Positions 1-7,766 of a stretch of 14,574 bases of DNA are shown piece after piece (the stretch's first letter is position 1; each line of letters starts with the position of its first letter). The stretch covers positions 1 to 14,574 of the forward strand of contig JAKARN010000012.1 in NCBI GenBank assembly GCA_021828425.1. Reading direction: 5' to 3'. Both the position numbers and the translations under genes were made by a program. This DNA is from Pseudomonadota bacterium. Lineage in GTDB: Bacteria > Pseudomonadota > Gammaproteobacteria > JAKAQQ01. The notes below the pieces were generated by a model that saw only the letters and a list, made by a program, of their open reading frames with translations, was not told the DNA's origin and did not search any database.

Positions 1-137
1 AACAGGAACAGCATCCCCGCCGGTATATTGGTAAAAGGTGGCCGGGCGTTGGGCTGCCAGGAATTGACCTCGTCAAACGGGTGTTCTTTCAGGAATCCAA
101 ACCAGTGGGGATCCGTGACCCCGACCCAAAAGCGCAC
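1..137 (-). CDS. Putative HNH/restriction-endonuclease-like protein, N-terminal fragment
   Basis: The window shows only the first 45 codons; the rest lies beyond the left edge. Translation from a GTG at 137-135 gives a start reading VRFWVGVTDPHWFGFL, then a DEVNSWQP segment and a PAGMLFLF segment. This order (FWVGVTD, a W-F-x-x-L helix, a D/E-V-N-x-W-Q-P strand, then a G-x-x-FLF strand) matches from memory the N-terminal region of proteins annotated as putative HNH or restriction endonucleases. The GTG is supported by a strong GGGAGGG ribosome binding site at 143-149, five bases upstream. The catalytic domain is not in the window, so nuclease activity cannot be judged. It is divergent from the YihY-family gene on its right. 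The reading frame is well supported; the family call is moderate. Confidence 0.55.
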   Translation of the reverse strand, partial: MRFWVGVTDPHWFGFLKEHPFDEVNSWQPNARPPFTNIPAGMLFL

Positions 138-224
138 AGGTACCCTCCCGGGACCTGTGAAGGGATGACTGGGGTGCTCCCTTGAGATGCTCTGACCATC
201 ATGGCACAAACAAGATCGGCATGG

Positions 225-253
225 CTCGCCCCTTGTGGCACTCGCCCCTTGTG
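225..253 (+). repeat. Tandem 13-bp direct repeat in the divergent intergenic region
   Basis: CTCGCCCCTTGTG occurs at 225-237 and again at 241-253, a 16-base period. It lies between the two divergent genes and upstream of the candidate -10 for the YihY-family gene. It could be a regulator site or a chance duplication; nothing identifies a binding protein. Confidence 0.5.
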
Positions 254-282
254 AGACTGGACCCGTTCTTCCCCCTTTTTGC

Positions 283-308
283 TATGCTTAAACGCATTCT
301 GCGTTTTT
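283..308 (+). promoter_or_regulatory. Candidate -10 and short leader hairpin before the YihY-family gene
   Basis: TATGCT at 283-288 resembles a sigma-70 -10, but no good -35 is seen 16-18 bases upstream. Directly after it, AAACGCA (290-296) and TGCGTTT (300-306) form a perfect 7-bp inverted repeat with a TTC loop, followed by two more T. The hairpin ends 13 bases before the ATG, and no Shine-Dalgarno sequence lies between. It resembles a small attenuator or terminator hairpin, or a dyad operator overlapping the start site. Confidence 0.3.
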
Positions 309-321
309 CCGAGCCGGTTCC

Positions 322-1749
322 ATGAAATTCCGAATTAAGGTTCGATCGCGGCTGGTCTGGCGCTCGTTGGTCCGCTGGGGACAGGAGATGCTGAGGGGTC
401 TGCGCCATTCCTGGTTCTGGGGGCGTGCGCTGGTCCGGGAGTACGGCAGTTCCCAGATCAACCTGAGGGCCATGAGCCTGGTCTATACGACCTTTCTGTC
501 CCTCGTTCCACTCATTGCCATTGCACTCTCGGTGCTCAAGGGCTTTGGCTGGCATCACGTGCTTTTGCCGTTTTTGATCCGCTTTGTCGCTCCAATGGGG
601 AGCCATGGCATCCTGATTGCCCAGCGCATCCTGTCCTTTATCCGACGAGTCAAGGCCAGTGTGCTCGGGTCATTCGGCCTCCTGTTGCTGCTTTACACCG
701 CCGTGTCACTCCTGCAGAAGGTTGAATCGGCCTGTAATCACATCTGGCGCGTCCGGAAATCACGCACCCTGCTGTCCCGTTTCAGTGATTATTTGAGTGT
801 CCTGCTGATCGGGCCGGTACTGGTTTTCGCCGCCCTTGGCATGACCGCCGGGCTCCTCTCGAGTTATTGGAGCCGGCAGATCCTCGCCCTGCAGCCATTC
901 GGGGTGCTTTATCTCACGGTAATTCGGATCGCTCCCTACCTTCTGGTCATCAGCGCATTCACTTTCCTGTACATGTTTATTCCGAACACCCGGGTTCGAC
1001 TACGCTCCGCCTTTATCGGCGCACTGATAGCCGGGCTGGCATGGGAGGGATTGGGATGGGCATTTGCCAAGTTCGCCGCGACCACCTCAAGCTATACGGC
1101 GATCTATTCGGGTTTCGCGCTTCTTCTCTTGTTCATGATCTGGTTGTACCTCAGCTGGCTCATTTTTTTGTTCGGGGTCGAAATCAGCTTCCTGGTCCAA
1201 AATCCATCGGCGCTGCGCCTGCACGACCTACGCTATACGCTGACCAACCGCGAACAGGAACGGGATGGTCTTCTCATCATGTACCTTGTGGCCCAGGCCT
1301 ACCAGCGACGGGAGACGTTGTGGACGCTCGCGAATCTCAGCAAGCGGCTTTTTCTGCCTCCGGATGTGGTTCAGGGTTATCTGGACCTGTTCCAGGAAAA
1401 CCGCCTGCTCCTGGTCACGGAAGGAGATACGCCGGGTCTTGCGCCGGCCCGTGAGCTCACAGATATTTCCCTGATGGACGTTCTCTCGTCAATCCGTGGC
1501 CGCAACCCCGATCCCGATTTCACCCGGGCACCCGAAGGTAGCCCGGAACGGGCTGTCGATGAACGTCTCTCGGTGCTCGATCAGGCTATTGAGCGTGAGT
1601 TGGTATCGACTTCCCTCGGTGACTGGGTGGCCATGGGGCGACCGCTTCTGCCGGCACCCTCTGCGGAGGAGGCGGTGAGAAACGTAGCTGCGGCCGTCCG
1701 CCGCCGGCCTACGGGATCCTCCCGGGATCCGTCCAAGGCTCCGGGCTGA
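322..1749 (+). CDS. YihY/BrkB-family inner membrane protein with C-terminal cytoplasmic extension
   Basis: This is an integral membrane protein of the BrkB/YihY family (formerly called ribonuclease BN, a label not supported biochemically for this family); its molecular role is unsettled. About six hydrophobic segments are visible near residues 51-71, 113-133, 157-180, 196-221, 228-247 and 262-290. The family hallmarks are present: SLVYTTFLSLVPL in the first helix and TSSYTAIYSGFA before the last helices. The final roughly 175 residues (from about 300) are soluble and include a stretch near 312-395 that reads like a winged-helix fold, found in longer family members. ATG 322 is the first start after an in-frame TAA at 289-291, but it lacks a ribosome binding site. 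The M61 peptidase gene follows 76 bases later on the same strand. The family call is firm; the function is not. Confidence 0.88.
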   Translation: MKFRIKVRSRLVWRSLVRWGQEMLRGLRHSWFWGRALVREYGSSQINLRAMSLVYTTFLSLVPLIAIALSVLKGFGWHHVLLPFLIRFVAPMGSHGILIAQRILSFIRRVKASVLGSFGLLLLLYTAVSLLQKVESACNHIWRVRKSRTLLSRFSDYLSVLLIGPVLVFAALGMTAGLLSSYWSRQILALQPFGVLYLTVIRIAPYLLVISAFTFLYMFIPNTRVRLRSAFIGALIAGLAWEGLGWAFAKFAATTSSYTAIYSGFALLLLFMIWLYLSWLIFLFGVEISFLVQNPSALRLHDLRYTLTNREQERDGLLIMYLVAQAYQRRETLWTLANLSKRLFLPPDVVQGYLDLFQENRLLLVTEGDTPGLAPARELTDISLMDVLSSIRGRNPDPDFTRAPEGSPERAVDERLSVLDQAIERELVSTSLGDWVAMGRPLLPAPSAEEAVRNVAAAVRRRPTGSSRDPSKAPG

Positions 1750-1768
1750 AGCCGTGTCCGTTTTCCGC

Positions 1769-1774
1769 TATAGT
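1769..1774 (+). promoter_or_regulatory. Candidate -10 for the M61 peptidase gene
   Basis: TATAGT sits about 50 bases before the supported ATG at 1826, in the gap after the YihY stop. No convincing -35 is visible. If real, it makes the upstream in-frame GTG at 1754 impossible as a start. Confidence 0.3.
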
Positions 1775-1810
1775 CGTCGCCCTGTCGCTCGGGTTTTGCC
1801 CATTTCACTG

Positions 1811-1818
1811 GGAAGGAG
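1811..1818 (+). promoter_or_regulatory. Ribosome binding site fixing the M61 peptidase start
   Basis: GGAAGGAG lies seven bases before ATG 1826. The open frame extends upstream to a GTG at 1754, but that site has no ribosome binding site, and using it would bury the signal peptide behind 24 extra residues. Confidence 0.75.
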
Positions 1819-1825
1819 AACAACC

Positions 1826-3748
1826 ATGAAACCTGTATTCCGCAGATCCCCCGTTCCGGGCGTTCTGGCACTCGGCGCCCTGATGCTCGTCTGCTGGGTC
1901 CCCTCCCAGGCGCGGCCCAACGCGGATGCCCGATCGTACAGCACCCCGACCCATCCGGAACGATTGTTCGTCGATGCCCGGATGGTGGCGAGGGGATTGG
2001 TCCCCACCCGCATGATCCTGCCGGTCCGTCCGGGACCCTTTACCTTCGTTTTCCCGAAGTGGCTACCCGGTTACCATTCGCCGGCCAATCCGCTCTGGGA
2101 TTTGTCGCAGATCCGCGTGACGGCCCATGGCCATCCCGTTGTCTGGAGGCGGGGCAAGGTGGATCTTTACGCCTTCCACGTTCAGGTCCCGGCTCACGTG
2201 CACCACCTCGTCATCCGCTTCACCGCCATTCTGAATGGACCGGGACGTGTGATTTCGACTTCCCATCTCGCCGTTCTCAACTGGAACCGGTTTCTCTTTT
2301 ACCAGAACGACACCAACTCTCATGATGACTACTTCCGGGTCAGGATCCGTCTCCCCCGGGGGTGGCATTTTGGAACGGCCTTGCCCGATCCGCACCCTCT
2401 GGGACACGGCTGGGTCCGGTTTGGAGAAGTGAATCTGGCGACCCTGATTGATTCACCGCTGGATACCGGCTGCTACTTTAGACGCATCGTCCTCTGGCAC
2501 CACGGAACCGCCCGGCAGGTTCTCGATCTCTTCGCGGACCATCCTCAGGACCTTGAGATTTCGCCGCGTCTCATCGCCCACTACAAGCAGATGACTCCCG
2601 AAGCGCTTGCACTTTATGGTTCCCGCCACTGGATCGATTACCACTCGCTTCTGGCCCTTTCGAATGCGCTTGGTTTCCAGGGGATCGAACACCACCAATC
2701 GAGCGATGACCGGGCACCCGGGGATTTCATGACCAATCCCCTCGAGCAGATGGTGGCCGGAGATCTCGTGACCCACGAGTTTTCACATTCCTGGAACGGG
2801 AAATATCGTCGTCCCGCGGATCTCACCACCCCGAATTTCCAGGTCCCCCAGAAGACGGATCTGCTCTGGGTCTATGAGGGGATGAACCAATATCTCGGCG
2901 ACCTCTTGTCGTTCCGGACCGGGATCCGCAAGCCCGCCGAGTACCCGTCCTACCTCGCCATGCTCTACAGTGAGATGGCGACCGAGCCGGGTCGACTGAC
3001 CGAACCCCTGATTGACCTGACGACCGCAGCCCCCTACCTTTATGGTGCCCGCGGCGACTATCCCTCGATCCGGCGGACCGCCGGGGATTTTTATACGGAG
3101 GGAGAACTGCTCTGGCTGGATGTCGACACCCTGATCCGTACCCTGACGCACGACCGGAAGTCACTCGATACCTTTCTCCACCTCTATGCCGGTCCCCCGG
3201 ATACGGGGCCCATCACCGTGACCTATACCCGTGCCACGATCGAACATCTTCTCAATGAAGTGGTTCCCTATCACTGGCATGCCTTTTTCCAGAAGCATGT
3301 CTACGAGGTGGCTCCCCAGCCGCCGACCGGGGAGCTGAGACGGGCGGGATGGCGCCTGGTCTACACGGCCAAGCCCAACCGGTTCATGGTCGCCCAGGAG
3401 AAACTCAGCCATACCAACAACCAGTGGTTGACCTACGGGATCAGGATTGGGGGAAGAGGCCAGATTTTCGACGTCCGGGAAGGCTCGCCCGCATGGCGCG
3501 CGGGATTTGCGCCGGGAATGGCGATTCGCGCGGTTGATGGCCAGAAGTACAAGCCCTCGGTTTTGAAATGGGTGCTCAAGGAGACTGCGCGAAACCACAA
3601 GCCGACAGTTTTTCTGGTCGTTGATGGTGGGTGGTACCGGACTCTCCGGGTTGATTACGATGGCGGTCCGCGTTTCCCGCACCTCGTCCGCATCCCCGGA
3701 ACCGTCAATCTCCTCCGGCGCATCATGGCGCCACACGCGGGGCGCTAG
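1826..3748 (+). CDS. Secreted M61-family metallopeptidase with C-terminal PDZ domain
   Basis: This is a predicted zinc peptidase of the M61 (glycyl aminopeptidase) family, 640 residues, acting outside the cytoplasm. Residues 1-29 form a signal peptide: basic MKPVFRR, a hydrophobic core GVLALGALMLVCWV, and a likely cut after SQA at 29. The zinc site HEFSH is at 317-321, and the third ligand is probably Glu351 in LLWVYEGMNQY, 34 residues after the first His, as in the family. An N-terminal beta-rich M61 domain precedes it. A PDZ-like segment begins near residue 537 and contains GSPAWRAGFAPGM and a following AVDG, the usual substrate-binding fold appended in this family. The natural substrate cannot be read from sequence. 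The gene converges on the isoaspartyl peptidase gene with only 18 bases between stops and no obvious terminator. Confidence 0.88.
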   Translation: MKPVFRRSPVPGVLALGALMLVCWVPSQARPNADARSYSTPTHPERLFVDARMVARGLVPTRMILPVRPGPFTFVFPKWLPGYHSPANPLWDLSQIRVTAHGHPVVWRRGKVDLYAFHVQVPAHVHHLVIRFTAILNGPGRVISTSHLAVLNWNRFLFYQNDTNSHDDYFRVRIRLPRGWHFGTALPDPHPLGHGWVRFGEVNLATLIDSPLDTGCYFRRIVLWHHGTARQVLDLFADHPQDLEISPRLIAHYKQMTPEALALYGSRHWIDYHSLLALSNALGFQGIEHHQSSDDRAPGDFMTNPLEQMVAGDLVTHEFSHSWNGKYRRPADLTTPNFQVPQKTDLLWVYEGMNQYLGDLLSFRTGIRKPAEYPSYLAMLYSEMATEPGRLTEPLIDLTTAAPYLYGARGDYPSIRRTAGDFYTEGELLWLDVDTLIRTLTHDRKSLDTFLHLYAGPPDTGPITVTYTRATIEHLLNEVVPYHWHAFFQKHVYEVAPQPPTGELRRAGWRLVYTAKPNRFMVAQEKLSHTNNQWLTYGIRIGGRGQIFDVREGSPAWRAGFAPGMAIRAVDGQKYKPSVLKWVLKETARNHKPTVFLVVDGGWYRTLRVDYDGGPRFPHLVRIPGTVNLLRRIMAPHAGR

Positions 3749-3766
3749 CGAAACACGGGCCGGAGA

Positions 3767-4609
3767 TCAGTAACCCACCGTAAGTCCCTCCGGGGTGGCC
3801 AAGCCGTGGAGCATCGAGGTCCCGGGGGAGGAGGCCCAGCCTGCTCTTCCCCCGGAGTCAACCAAGATGATCCCGGCGATGCCGGTCACCTCGAGGCCGA
3901 AGCGTTCGATCGCCTCGTGCGCAACGCGGGTGGGATCAGGCACCTCCCGGTAACGGCAGGCTGCCTCGTGGGCCAAAACCATCCGGATGATGGATTCACC
4001 GTCACCGGTACATGAAACGGCGAGCCTTGAGTCCGCGAAGGTTCCGGAGCCGATGAGCGGGGTATCTCCAAGACGACCGGGATGCTTTCCCGCGATGCCG
4101 CCGGTGGACGTGGCGGACGCGAGATGACCCCTCTGGTCCGTGGCGACTGCGCCCACTGTGCCCCGGTGGTCAACCCAGTGCTTTTTCTGCGCGGCCGTGA
4201 CGAGCATCTGGGGTTCGACCAACGGAAACCGCTGTTGCCGCGCGTAACGAAGGGCACCGTCCCCGACCAGGAGGACGTGACGGCCTTCCTCCAGAAGGAG
4301 CCGGGCGAGTTCGACGGGGTTGCCAACGCCACGGAGTGCACCCACGGCTCCAGCCCGCCGAGTCGCCCCGTCCATGAGGGCGGCGTCTGTTTCGACCTCA
4401 CCGAGTTGGTTCAGAACGGATCCGATCCCGGCATTGAACGTGGGGTCATCCTCGAGCACGCGGACCGCTGCCTGGACTGCGTCCAGAGATTCCCCGCCGG
4501 CTTCGAGGATGGCGTACCCCGCCCGCACGGCTTTCTCCATGCCCTGTTCACGCTCGGTCTGAAAATCGTGTGGCCCAACACCGCCATGGACCAGAATGGC
4601 GATCGACAT
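3767..4609 (-). CDS. Isoaspartyl peptidase / L-asparaginase (Ntn hydrolase)
   Basis: This 280-residue enzyme of the plant-type asparaginase/isoaspartyl aminopeptidase family hydrolyses beta-aspartyl dipeptides and L-asparagine. It is made as a precursor that self-cleaves before a threonine which becomes the N-terminal nucleophile. Here the site is Gly150-Thr151 in [11 protein letters not shown]. Other family signatures are visible: N-terminal [18 protein letters not shown] with [21 protein letters not shown] followed by [13 protein letters not shown], and the TGDGESI substrate loop. It is slightly shorter than the E. coli IaaA type but complete. ATG 4609 has a GAGGAG ribosome binding site nine bases upstream, and a perfect TATAAT lies beyond it. 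It is divergent from purE. It probably acts in the cytoplasm in turnover of isoaspartyl peptides; there is no signal peptide. I cannot separate asparaginase from dipeptidase preference by eye. Confidence 0.9.
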   Translation of the reverse strand: MSIAILVHGGVGPHDFQTEREQGMEKAVRAGYAILEAGGESLDAVQAAVRVLEDDPTFNAGIGSVLNQLGEVETDAALMDGATRRAGAVGALRGVGNPVELARLLLEEGRHVLLVGDGALRYARQQRFPLVEPQMLVTAAQKKHWVDHRGTVGAVATDQRGHLASATSTGGIAGKHPGRLGDTPLIGSGTFADSRLAVSCTGDGESIIRMVLAHEAACRYREVPDPTRVAHEAIERFGLEVTGIAGIILVDSGGRAGWASSPGTSMLHGLATPEGLTVGY

Positions 4610-4641
4610 GACCGGATCTCCTCGGGATGATGAGTGCGGAA

Positions 4642-4647
4642 ATTATA
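4642..4647 (-). promoter_or_regulatory. -10 element for the isoaspartyl peptidase gene
   Basis: The minus strand reads TATAAT exactly, about 33 bases before the ATG at 4609. No strong -35 is seen at the right spacing. It lies back to back with the purE promoter. Confidence 0.5.
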
Positions 4648-4690
4648 CGTGGAGCATGGCGCCGCCGGTGCCGTCTCGCCCGGGTCCCTG

Positions 4691-4699
4691 TGTTAGTAT
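4691..4699 (+). promoter_or_regulatory. Extended -10 promoter for purE-purK
   Basis: TGTTAGTAT fits an extended -10 (TG, one base, then TAGTAT). The predicted start near 4706 leaves a leader of about 25 bases before GTG 4731. A weak -35-like TGCCGT at 4669-4674 has a 19-base spacer. No PurR-like operator was recognised. Confidence 0.45.
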
Positions 4700-4730
4700 T
4701 CCGTCGTCGCATTGCAAGCGAGAATCGGCC

Positions 4731-5252
4731 GTGAGCCGCGAGCATCCCAAAAAGAAACCCACCGTCCCGGTGGTCGGGGTGGTGATGGGGTCCCGTTCCG
4801 ACTGGGAAACCCTGAAACACGCGGTCAAGACGCTCCGGGAATTCGGGATTGCGACAGAAAGTCGGGTTGTGTCTGCGCACCGTACACCGGATTGGTTGTT
4901 CCGCTATGCCGAGTCGGCTCCCGGCCGGGGACTCCGGGTGCTCATCGCCGGTGCCGGTGGAGCGGCCCATCTCCCGGGCATGCTGGCGGCCAAGACCGTT
5001 CTGCCGGTCTTTGGCGTGCCGGTTGAGACCCGGGCACTGGGTGGGCTGGATTCCCTGCTATCCATTGCCCAGATGCCGGCTGGTGTCCCGGTGGGAACCC
5101 TCGCGATCGGGAAGCCAGGTGCCATCAACGCAGCTCTCTTGGCAGCGGCCGTCCTGGCGCTCGAGAATCCGGGGTTGGCCCGGCGTTTGGCTGCCTGGCG
5201 ACGGGATCAGACCCGTTTAGTGTTGCGTCAATCCGATCCGGAGGAGCGCTGA
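4731..5252 (+). CDS. purE: N5-carboxyaminoimidazole ribonucleotide mutase PurE (class I)
   Basis: PurE converts N5-CAIR to CAIR in de novo purine synthesis, using the product of PurK. The protein is 173 residues, normal for class I PurE. Visible motifs are VVMGSRSDW (about 17-25, phosphate binding), VVSAHRTP with catalytic His50, [11 protein letters not shown] (74-84), and the C-terminal PVGTLAIG and GAINAALLA helices. The frame is open back to 4596, but that would overlap the divergent asparaginase start and the promoter. GTG 4731 fits the usual family N-terminus and lies 25 bases after the predicted transcript start; its ribosome binding site is weak. The stop is one base from the purK ATG, so the two are a translationally linked pair. 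Confidence 0.93.
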   Translation: MSREHPKKKPTVPVVGVVMGSRSDWETLKHAVKTLREFGIATESRVVSAHRTPDWLFRYAESAPGRGLRVLIAGAGGAAHLPGMLAAKTVLPVFGVPVETRALGGLDSLLSIAQMPAGVPVGTLAIGKPGAINAALLAAAVLALENPGLARRLAAWRRDQTRLVLRQSDPEER

Positions 5253-5253
5253 T

Positions 5254-6360
5254 ATGCGGGTTGGCGTGATCGGAGGAGGGCAGCTTGGACGGATGCTGGC
5301 TTGGGCAGGGCTTCCGCTCGGGCTGGATTTTGTTTTTCTGGATCCCTCGCCGGATGCGCCAGCAGCCGCGTTGGGTCAGCTGATCGTGGCCCCGTTCGAG
5401 GACCGGGATGCGGTTTTCCGGCTTGCCGGATCCGTCGATGTCGTGACCTACGAGTTTGAGAACCTGGCCGCTCCCCTGCTTCGGGAAGTTGCCGCGGCCC
5501 GGGCAGTCCTGCCCCCACCCCTCGCCCTTGAAGTGAGCCAGGATCGCCTGCTCGAAAAACAACTGTTCCAGAAACTGGGAATCCCCACCACCCGCTTTGT
5601 CTCGGTTGCAAGCCGGGAGGAGCTCGAGCCGGCACTGGGCATCACCGGACTGCCGGCCATGCTCAAGACCCGGCGCTTTGGTTACGATGGCCGCGGTCAG
5701 GCGGTGATCGGGGACGCCGCTCTCTTGGATGCTGCCTTCCAGCGTTTCATGGGCGCCCCGGGCGGACTGCTTCTTGAAAACCGCATCCCCTTCGAGTGCG
5801 AGCTCTCTCTGGTGGCTTGCCGCGGTCGGGAAGGGGAGGTCGGTTTTTACCCGCTCGCCGAGAATGTGCATCAGCAGGGGATTTTGCGCAGTTCGCGGGT
5901 GCCGGCCCACGTGGATCCCGAAGTGGTCCGCCAGGCCATGGGTTACGCGAGGAGTCTCCTCGATCATCTGGATTATGTCGGCGTATTGGCCATCGAGTTT
6001 TTCCTCGAAAACGGCAAACTGATCGCCAATGAAATGGCGCCGCGGGTTCACAATAGCGGGCACTGGAGCATTGAGGCGGCCGAGACCAGTCAGTTCGAAA
6101 ATCACCTCCGGGCCATCGCCGGTCTCCCGCTCGGCGAGACCCGCCTGCGCGGTGAGGCCTTTCTGGTCAATGCTGTCGGGCGGCTGCCCGATGTTCGTTC
6201 GCTTCTTGAACTGCCCGGCGTTCATGTTCACGACTACCGGAAATCGCCACGGCCGGGCCGCAAGGTGGGTCATGCGACGCTCCTTGCGGCTTCCGTATCC
6301 GAACTGGAAAAGATCACGCCCAAGTTTCTGGTCCAGATGCCCTTTGAGACCCCGTCCTAA
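5254..6360 (+). CDS. purK: N5-carboxyaminoimidazole ribonucleotide synthase PurK
   Basis: PurK is an ATP-grasp enzyme that makes N5-CAIR from AIR, bicarbonate and ATP, feeding PurE. The 368 residues cover the whole family length. The N-terminus MRVGVIGGGQLGRML is the classic dinucleotide-like loop. TYEFEN (65-70), MLKTRRFGYDGRGQ (136-149) for ATP binding, the metal-binding acidic EFF segment near 248, and NEMAPRVHNSGHWS (259-272) are all present. ATG 5254 has a GGAGGAG ribosome binding site lying inside the end of purE, with one base between the purE stop and the purK start. The stop codon is overlapped by a hairpin that may end the transcript. Confidence 0.96.
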   Translation: MRVGVIGGGQLGRMLAWAGLPLGLDFVFLDPSPDAPAAALGQLIVAPFEDRDAVFRLAGSVDVVTYEFENLAAPLLREVAAARAVLPPPLALEVSQDRLLEKQLFQKLGIPTTRFVSVASREELEPALGITGLPAMLKTRRFGYDGRGQAVIGDAALLDAAFQRFMGAPGGLLLENRIPFECELSLVACRGREGEVGFYPLAENVHQQGILRSSRVPAHVDPEVVRQAMGYARSLLDHLDYVGVLAIEFFLENGKLIANEMAPRVHNSGHWSIEAAETSQFENHLRAIAGLPLGETRLRGEAFLVNAVGRLPDVRSLLELPGVHVHDYRKSPRPGRKVGHATLLAASVSELEKITPKFLVQMPFETPS

Positions 6361-6392
6361 ACCCGTCCGGGTCGAGACCGGTTTCCGGGTTT
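6359..6392 (+). terminator. Hairpin overlapping the purK stop codon
   Basis: AAACCCG (6359-6365) pairs with CGGGTTT (6386-6392), with a further inner CCGGGTC/GACCGG stem that has one bulged G. The hairpin is strong, but only three T and then AAAC follow, so it is a weak or Rho-assisted terminator at best. It may instead stabilise the purEK mRNA end. The 8-base palindrome GTTTAAAC (6389-6396) sits on its right arm. Confidence 0.4.
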
Positions 6393-6424
6393 AAACTGGC
6401 TCTCCCAGACAGGTTCCAGATCCC

Positions 6425-7642
6425 ATGAGTGCGCTCAGTTCGGATCTTGCATGCCCACCGGCTCTTTCGGAAGGGATCCCGGAGGGGCGCCGTCGTCTCC
6501 GGCTCGCCGTCCTCACTTTTGTGCACTTCCTGAATGACGGTGCGGTCAATTTCCTGCCGGGTGTCCTGCCGGCCGTCCTGGTCCGGCTGGCACTCCCCGA
6601 TGCGGATGCGGGACTCATCATGTCGGCTCTTCTGATCGGGCAGGGCCTGCAACCTGTCATGGGCTGGCTTTCCGATCGTTACGGGCAGGCCTGGTTTCTC
6701 GTCCCGGGTCTCTCGCTGAGCCTTTTGGGCGGAGCCTTCGTCGGTCTGGCAGGCAGTCTCTGGGTCTTGATTGCGATCCTGCTCACCATCGGGATCGGTA
6801 ATGCTGCCTTCCACCCCCCCGGGCTGGCCACCGCGCGCCGGATGGCCCGCGAGAAACGAGCCAGCTTGGTCATGTCGGTTTTCCTCGTGGGCGGAGAGAT
6901 CGGTCGTGGTCTGGGACCCCTGCTCGCCAGCCTGGTCATCCTGCAGTGGGGATTCCACGGTCTTTTGGTCCTGGCTGTGCCGGTTCTCTGTCTCGTGCCC
7001 CTGCTTCCACGCACGCTCCGCCCGGCAGGCCCCCAAACCAGAACCGTTCCGGGCGATCGGCATTCCTGGATGGAACGACTGCGCTCCTTGTGGCCCCTGT
7101 TGTTGTTCGCCGGGCTGAGATCCAGTCTGGTCTATGCCAGTGTGACCTTCATTCCGATCCTCTGGCATGAACGGGGAGGCTCCCTCATTGTCGGGGCTTC
7201 ACTTGTGAGTGTGCAACTCTTGGTCGGCGTCGTCGGTAACCTGGGGGGCGGGTGGCTGGCCGACCGGATGGGGCGCCGTCCTCTCCTCGTCAGCATGAGT
7301 CTCATTTCGCCCCTCTTGCTCGGCCTCTTTGAGTTTCTCCCCATGCCATGGGCCTACCTGGATCTCGGCGTGCTCGGGATCAGCCTGTTTGCCACCCTGC
7401 CGGTCACGATTCTGATCGGCCAGGATCGTTCTCACGGCGAGCCGGCCTTCGGGTCTGGGGTGGCCTTGGGTCTCGGCAATGCGCTCGGCGCCGTCGGTCT
7501 CCTGATCCTGGGTGCCCTGGTCGGGCGGATCGGGGTCGAGGGCGTGCTCGACGGTGCCGTGGGGGTCGGACTGCTGGCCGTGCCGGTGGCCTGGTGGGGA
7601 CTGGGAGGGGCCCCGCGTTCCGACCTGCTGCAGCCGGGCTGA
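6425..7642 (+). CDS. MFS exporter related to fosmidomycin-resistance protein Fsr
   Basis: This is a 405-residue major facilitator superfamily transporter in the inner membrane, with about twelve hydrophobic segments. Motif A appears twice as expected: GWLSDRYG (80-87) in the first half and GGGWLADRMGRRP (274-286) in the second. TFVHFLNDG in helix 1 and GIGNAAFHPPGLATARRMA (about 123-141) are close to the Fsr pattern of GTGSSVFHPE followed by ARMA, so the Fsr-like drug or metabolite efflux branch is the best guess. The substrate is unknown. The ribosome binding site is poor (ACAGG about 12 bases before ATG 6425), but no other start fits. It lies between purK and the convergent purC and ends at a good terminator, so it is probably transcribed separately or by readthrough from purEK. 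Confidence 0.85.
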   Translation: MSALSSDLACPPALSEGIPEGRRRLRLAVLTFVHFLNDGAVNFLPGVLPAVLVRLALPDADAGLIMSALLIGQGLQPVMGWLSDRYGQAWFLVPGLSLSLLGGAFVGLAGSLWVLIAILLTIGIGNAAFHPPGLATARRMAREKRASLVMSVFLVGGEIGRGLGPLLASLVILQWGFHGLLVLAVPVLCLVPLLPRTLRPAGPQTRTVPGDRHSWMERLRSLWPLLLFAGLRSSLVYASVTFIPILWHERGGSLIVGASLVSVQLLVGVVGNLGGGWLADRMGRRPLLVSMSLISPLLLGLFEFLPMPWAYLDLGVLGISLFATLPVTILIGQDRSHGEPAFGSGVALGLGNALGAVGLLILGALVGRIGVEGVLDGAVGVGLLAVPVAWWGLGGAPRSDLLQPG

Positions 7643-7704
7643 CGGGATGGTTGCGAGGCCATTCCCTTGGTGAAAACGATGGGCGAGGAGGGCGGATCCG
7701 TTCC

Positions 7705-7746
7705 GGAGCGGCTCTTTCATCCCCTGACAGCCGCGCCTGGTTTTTT
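7705..7746 (+). terminator. Intrinsic terminator after the MFS gene
   Basis: GGAGCGGCT (7705-7713) pairs with AGCCGCGCC (7729-7737) with one mismatch, and TGG then six T (7741-7746) follow. It lies 63 bases past the MFS stop. On the opposite strand the hairpin has no T-run after it, so it serves the plus strand only; no terminator for purC was seen. Confidence 0.6.
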
Positions 7747-7766
7747 CAACGGGTGGGGAAGCCGCA

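Noticed and set aside
1754..1825. Upstream GTG start for the M61 peptidase
   Set aside because: It has no ribosome binding site, would put 24 residues before a clear signal peptide and would overlap a likely -10.
4596..4730. N-terminal extension of PurE to 4596
   Set aside because: It would cross both divergent promoters and the asparaginase start, and family members begin close to GTG 4731.
5125..6273. Long minus-strand open frame (382 codons) opposite purK
   Set aside because: It is antisense to a fully conserved purK, has no recognisable motif and is rich in Gly/Pro/Arg/Gln as expected of a GC-rich shadow frame.
6314..7168. Minus-strand frame of 284 codons opposite the MFS gene
   Set aside because: The Gln/Glu/Arg/Asp-rich composition is the mirror of hydrophobic membrane codons; it is an antisense artefact.
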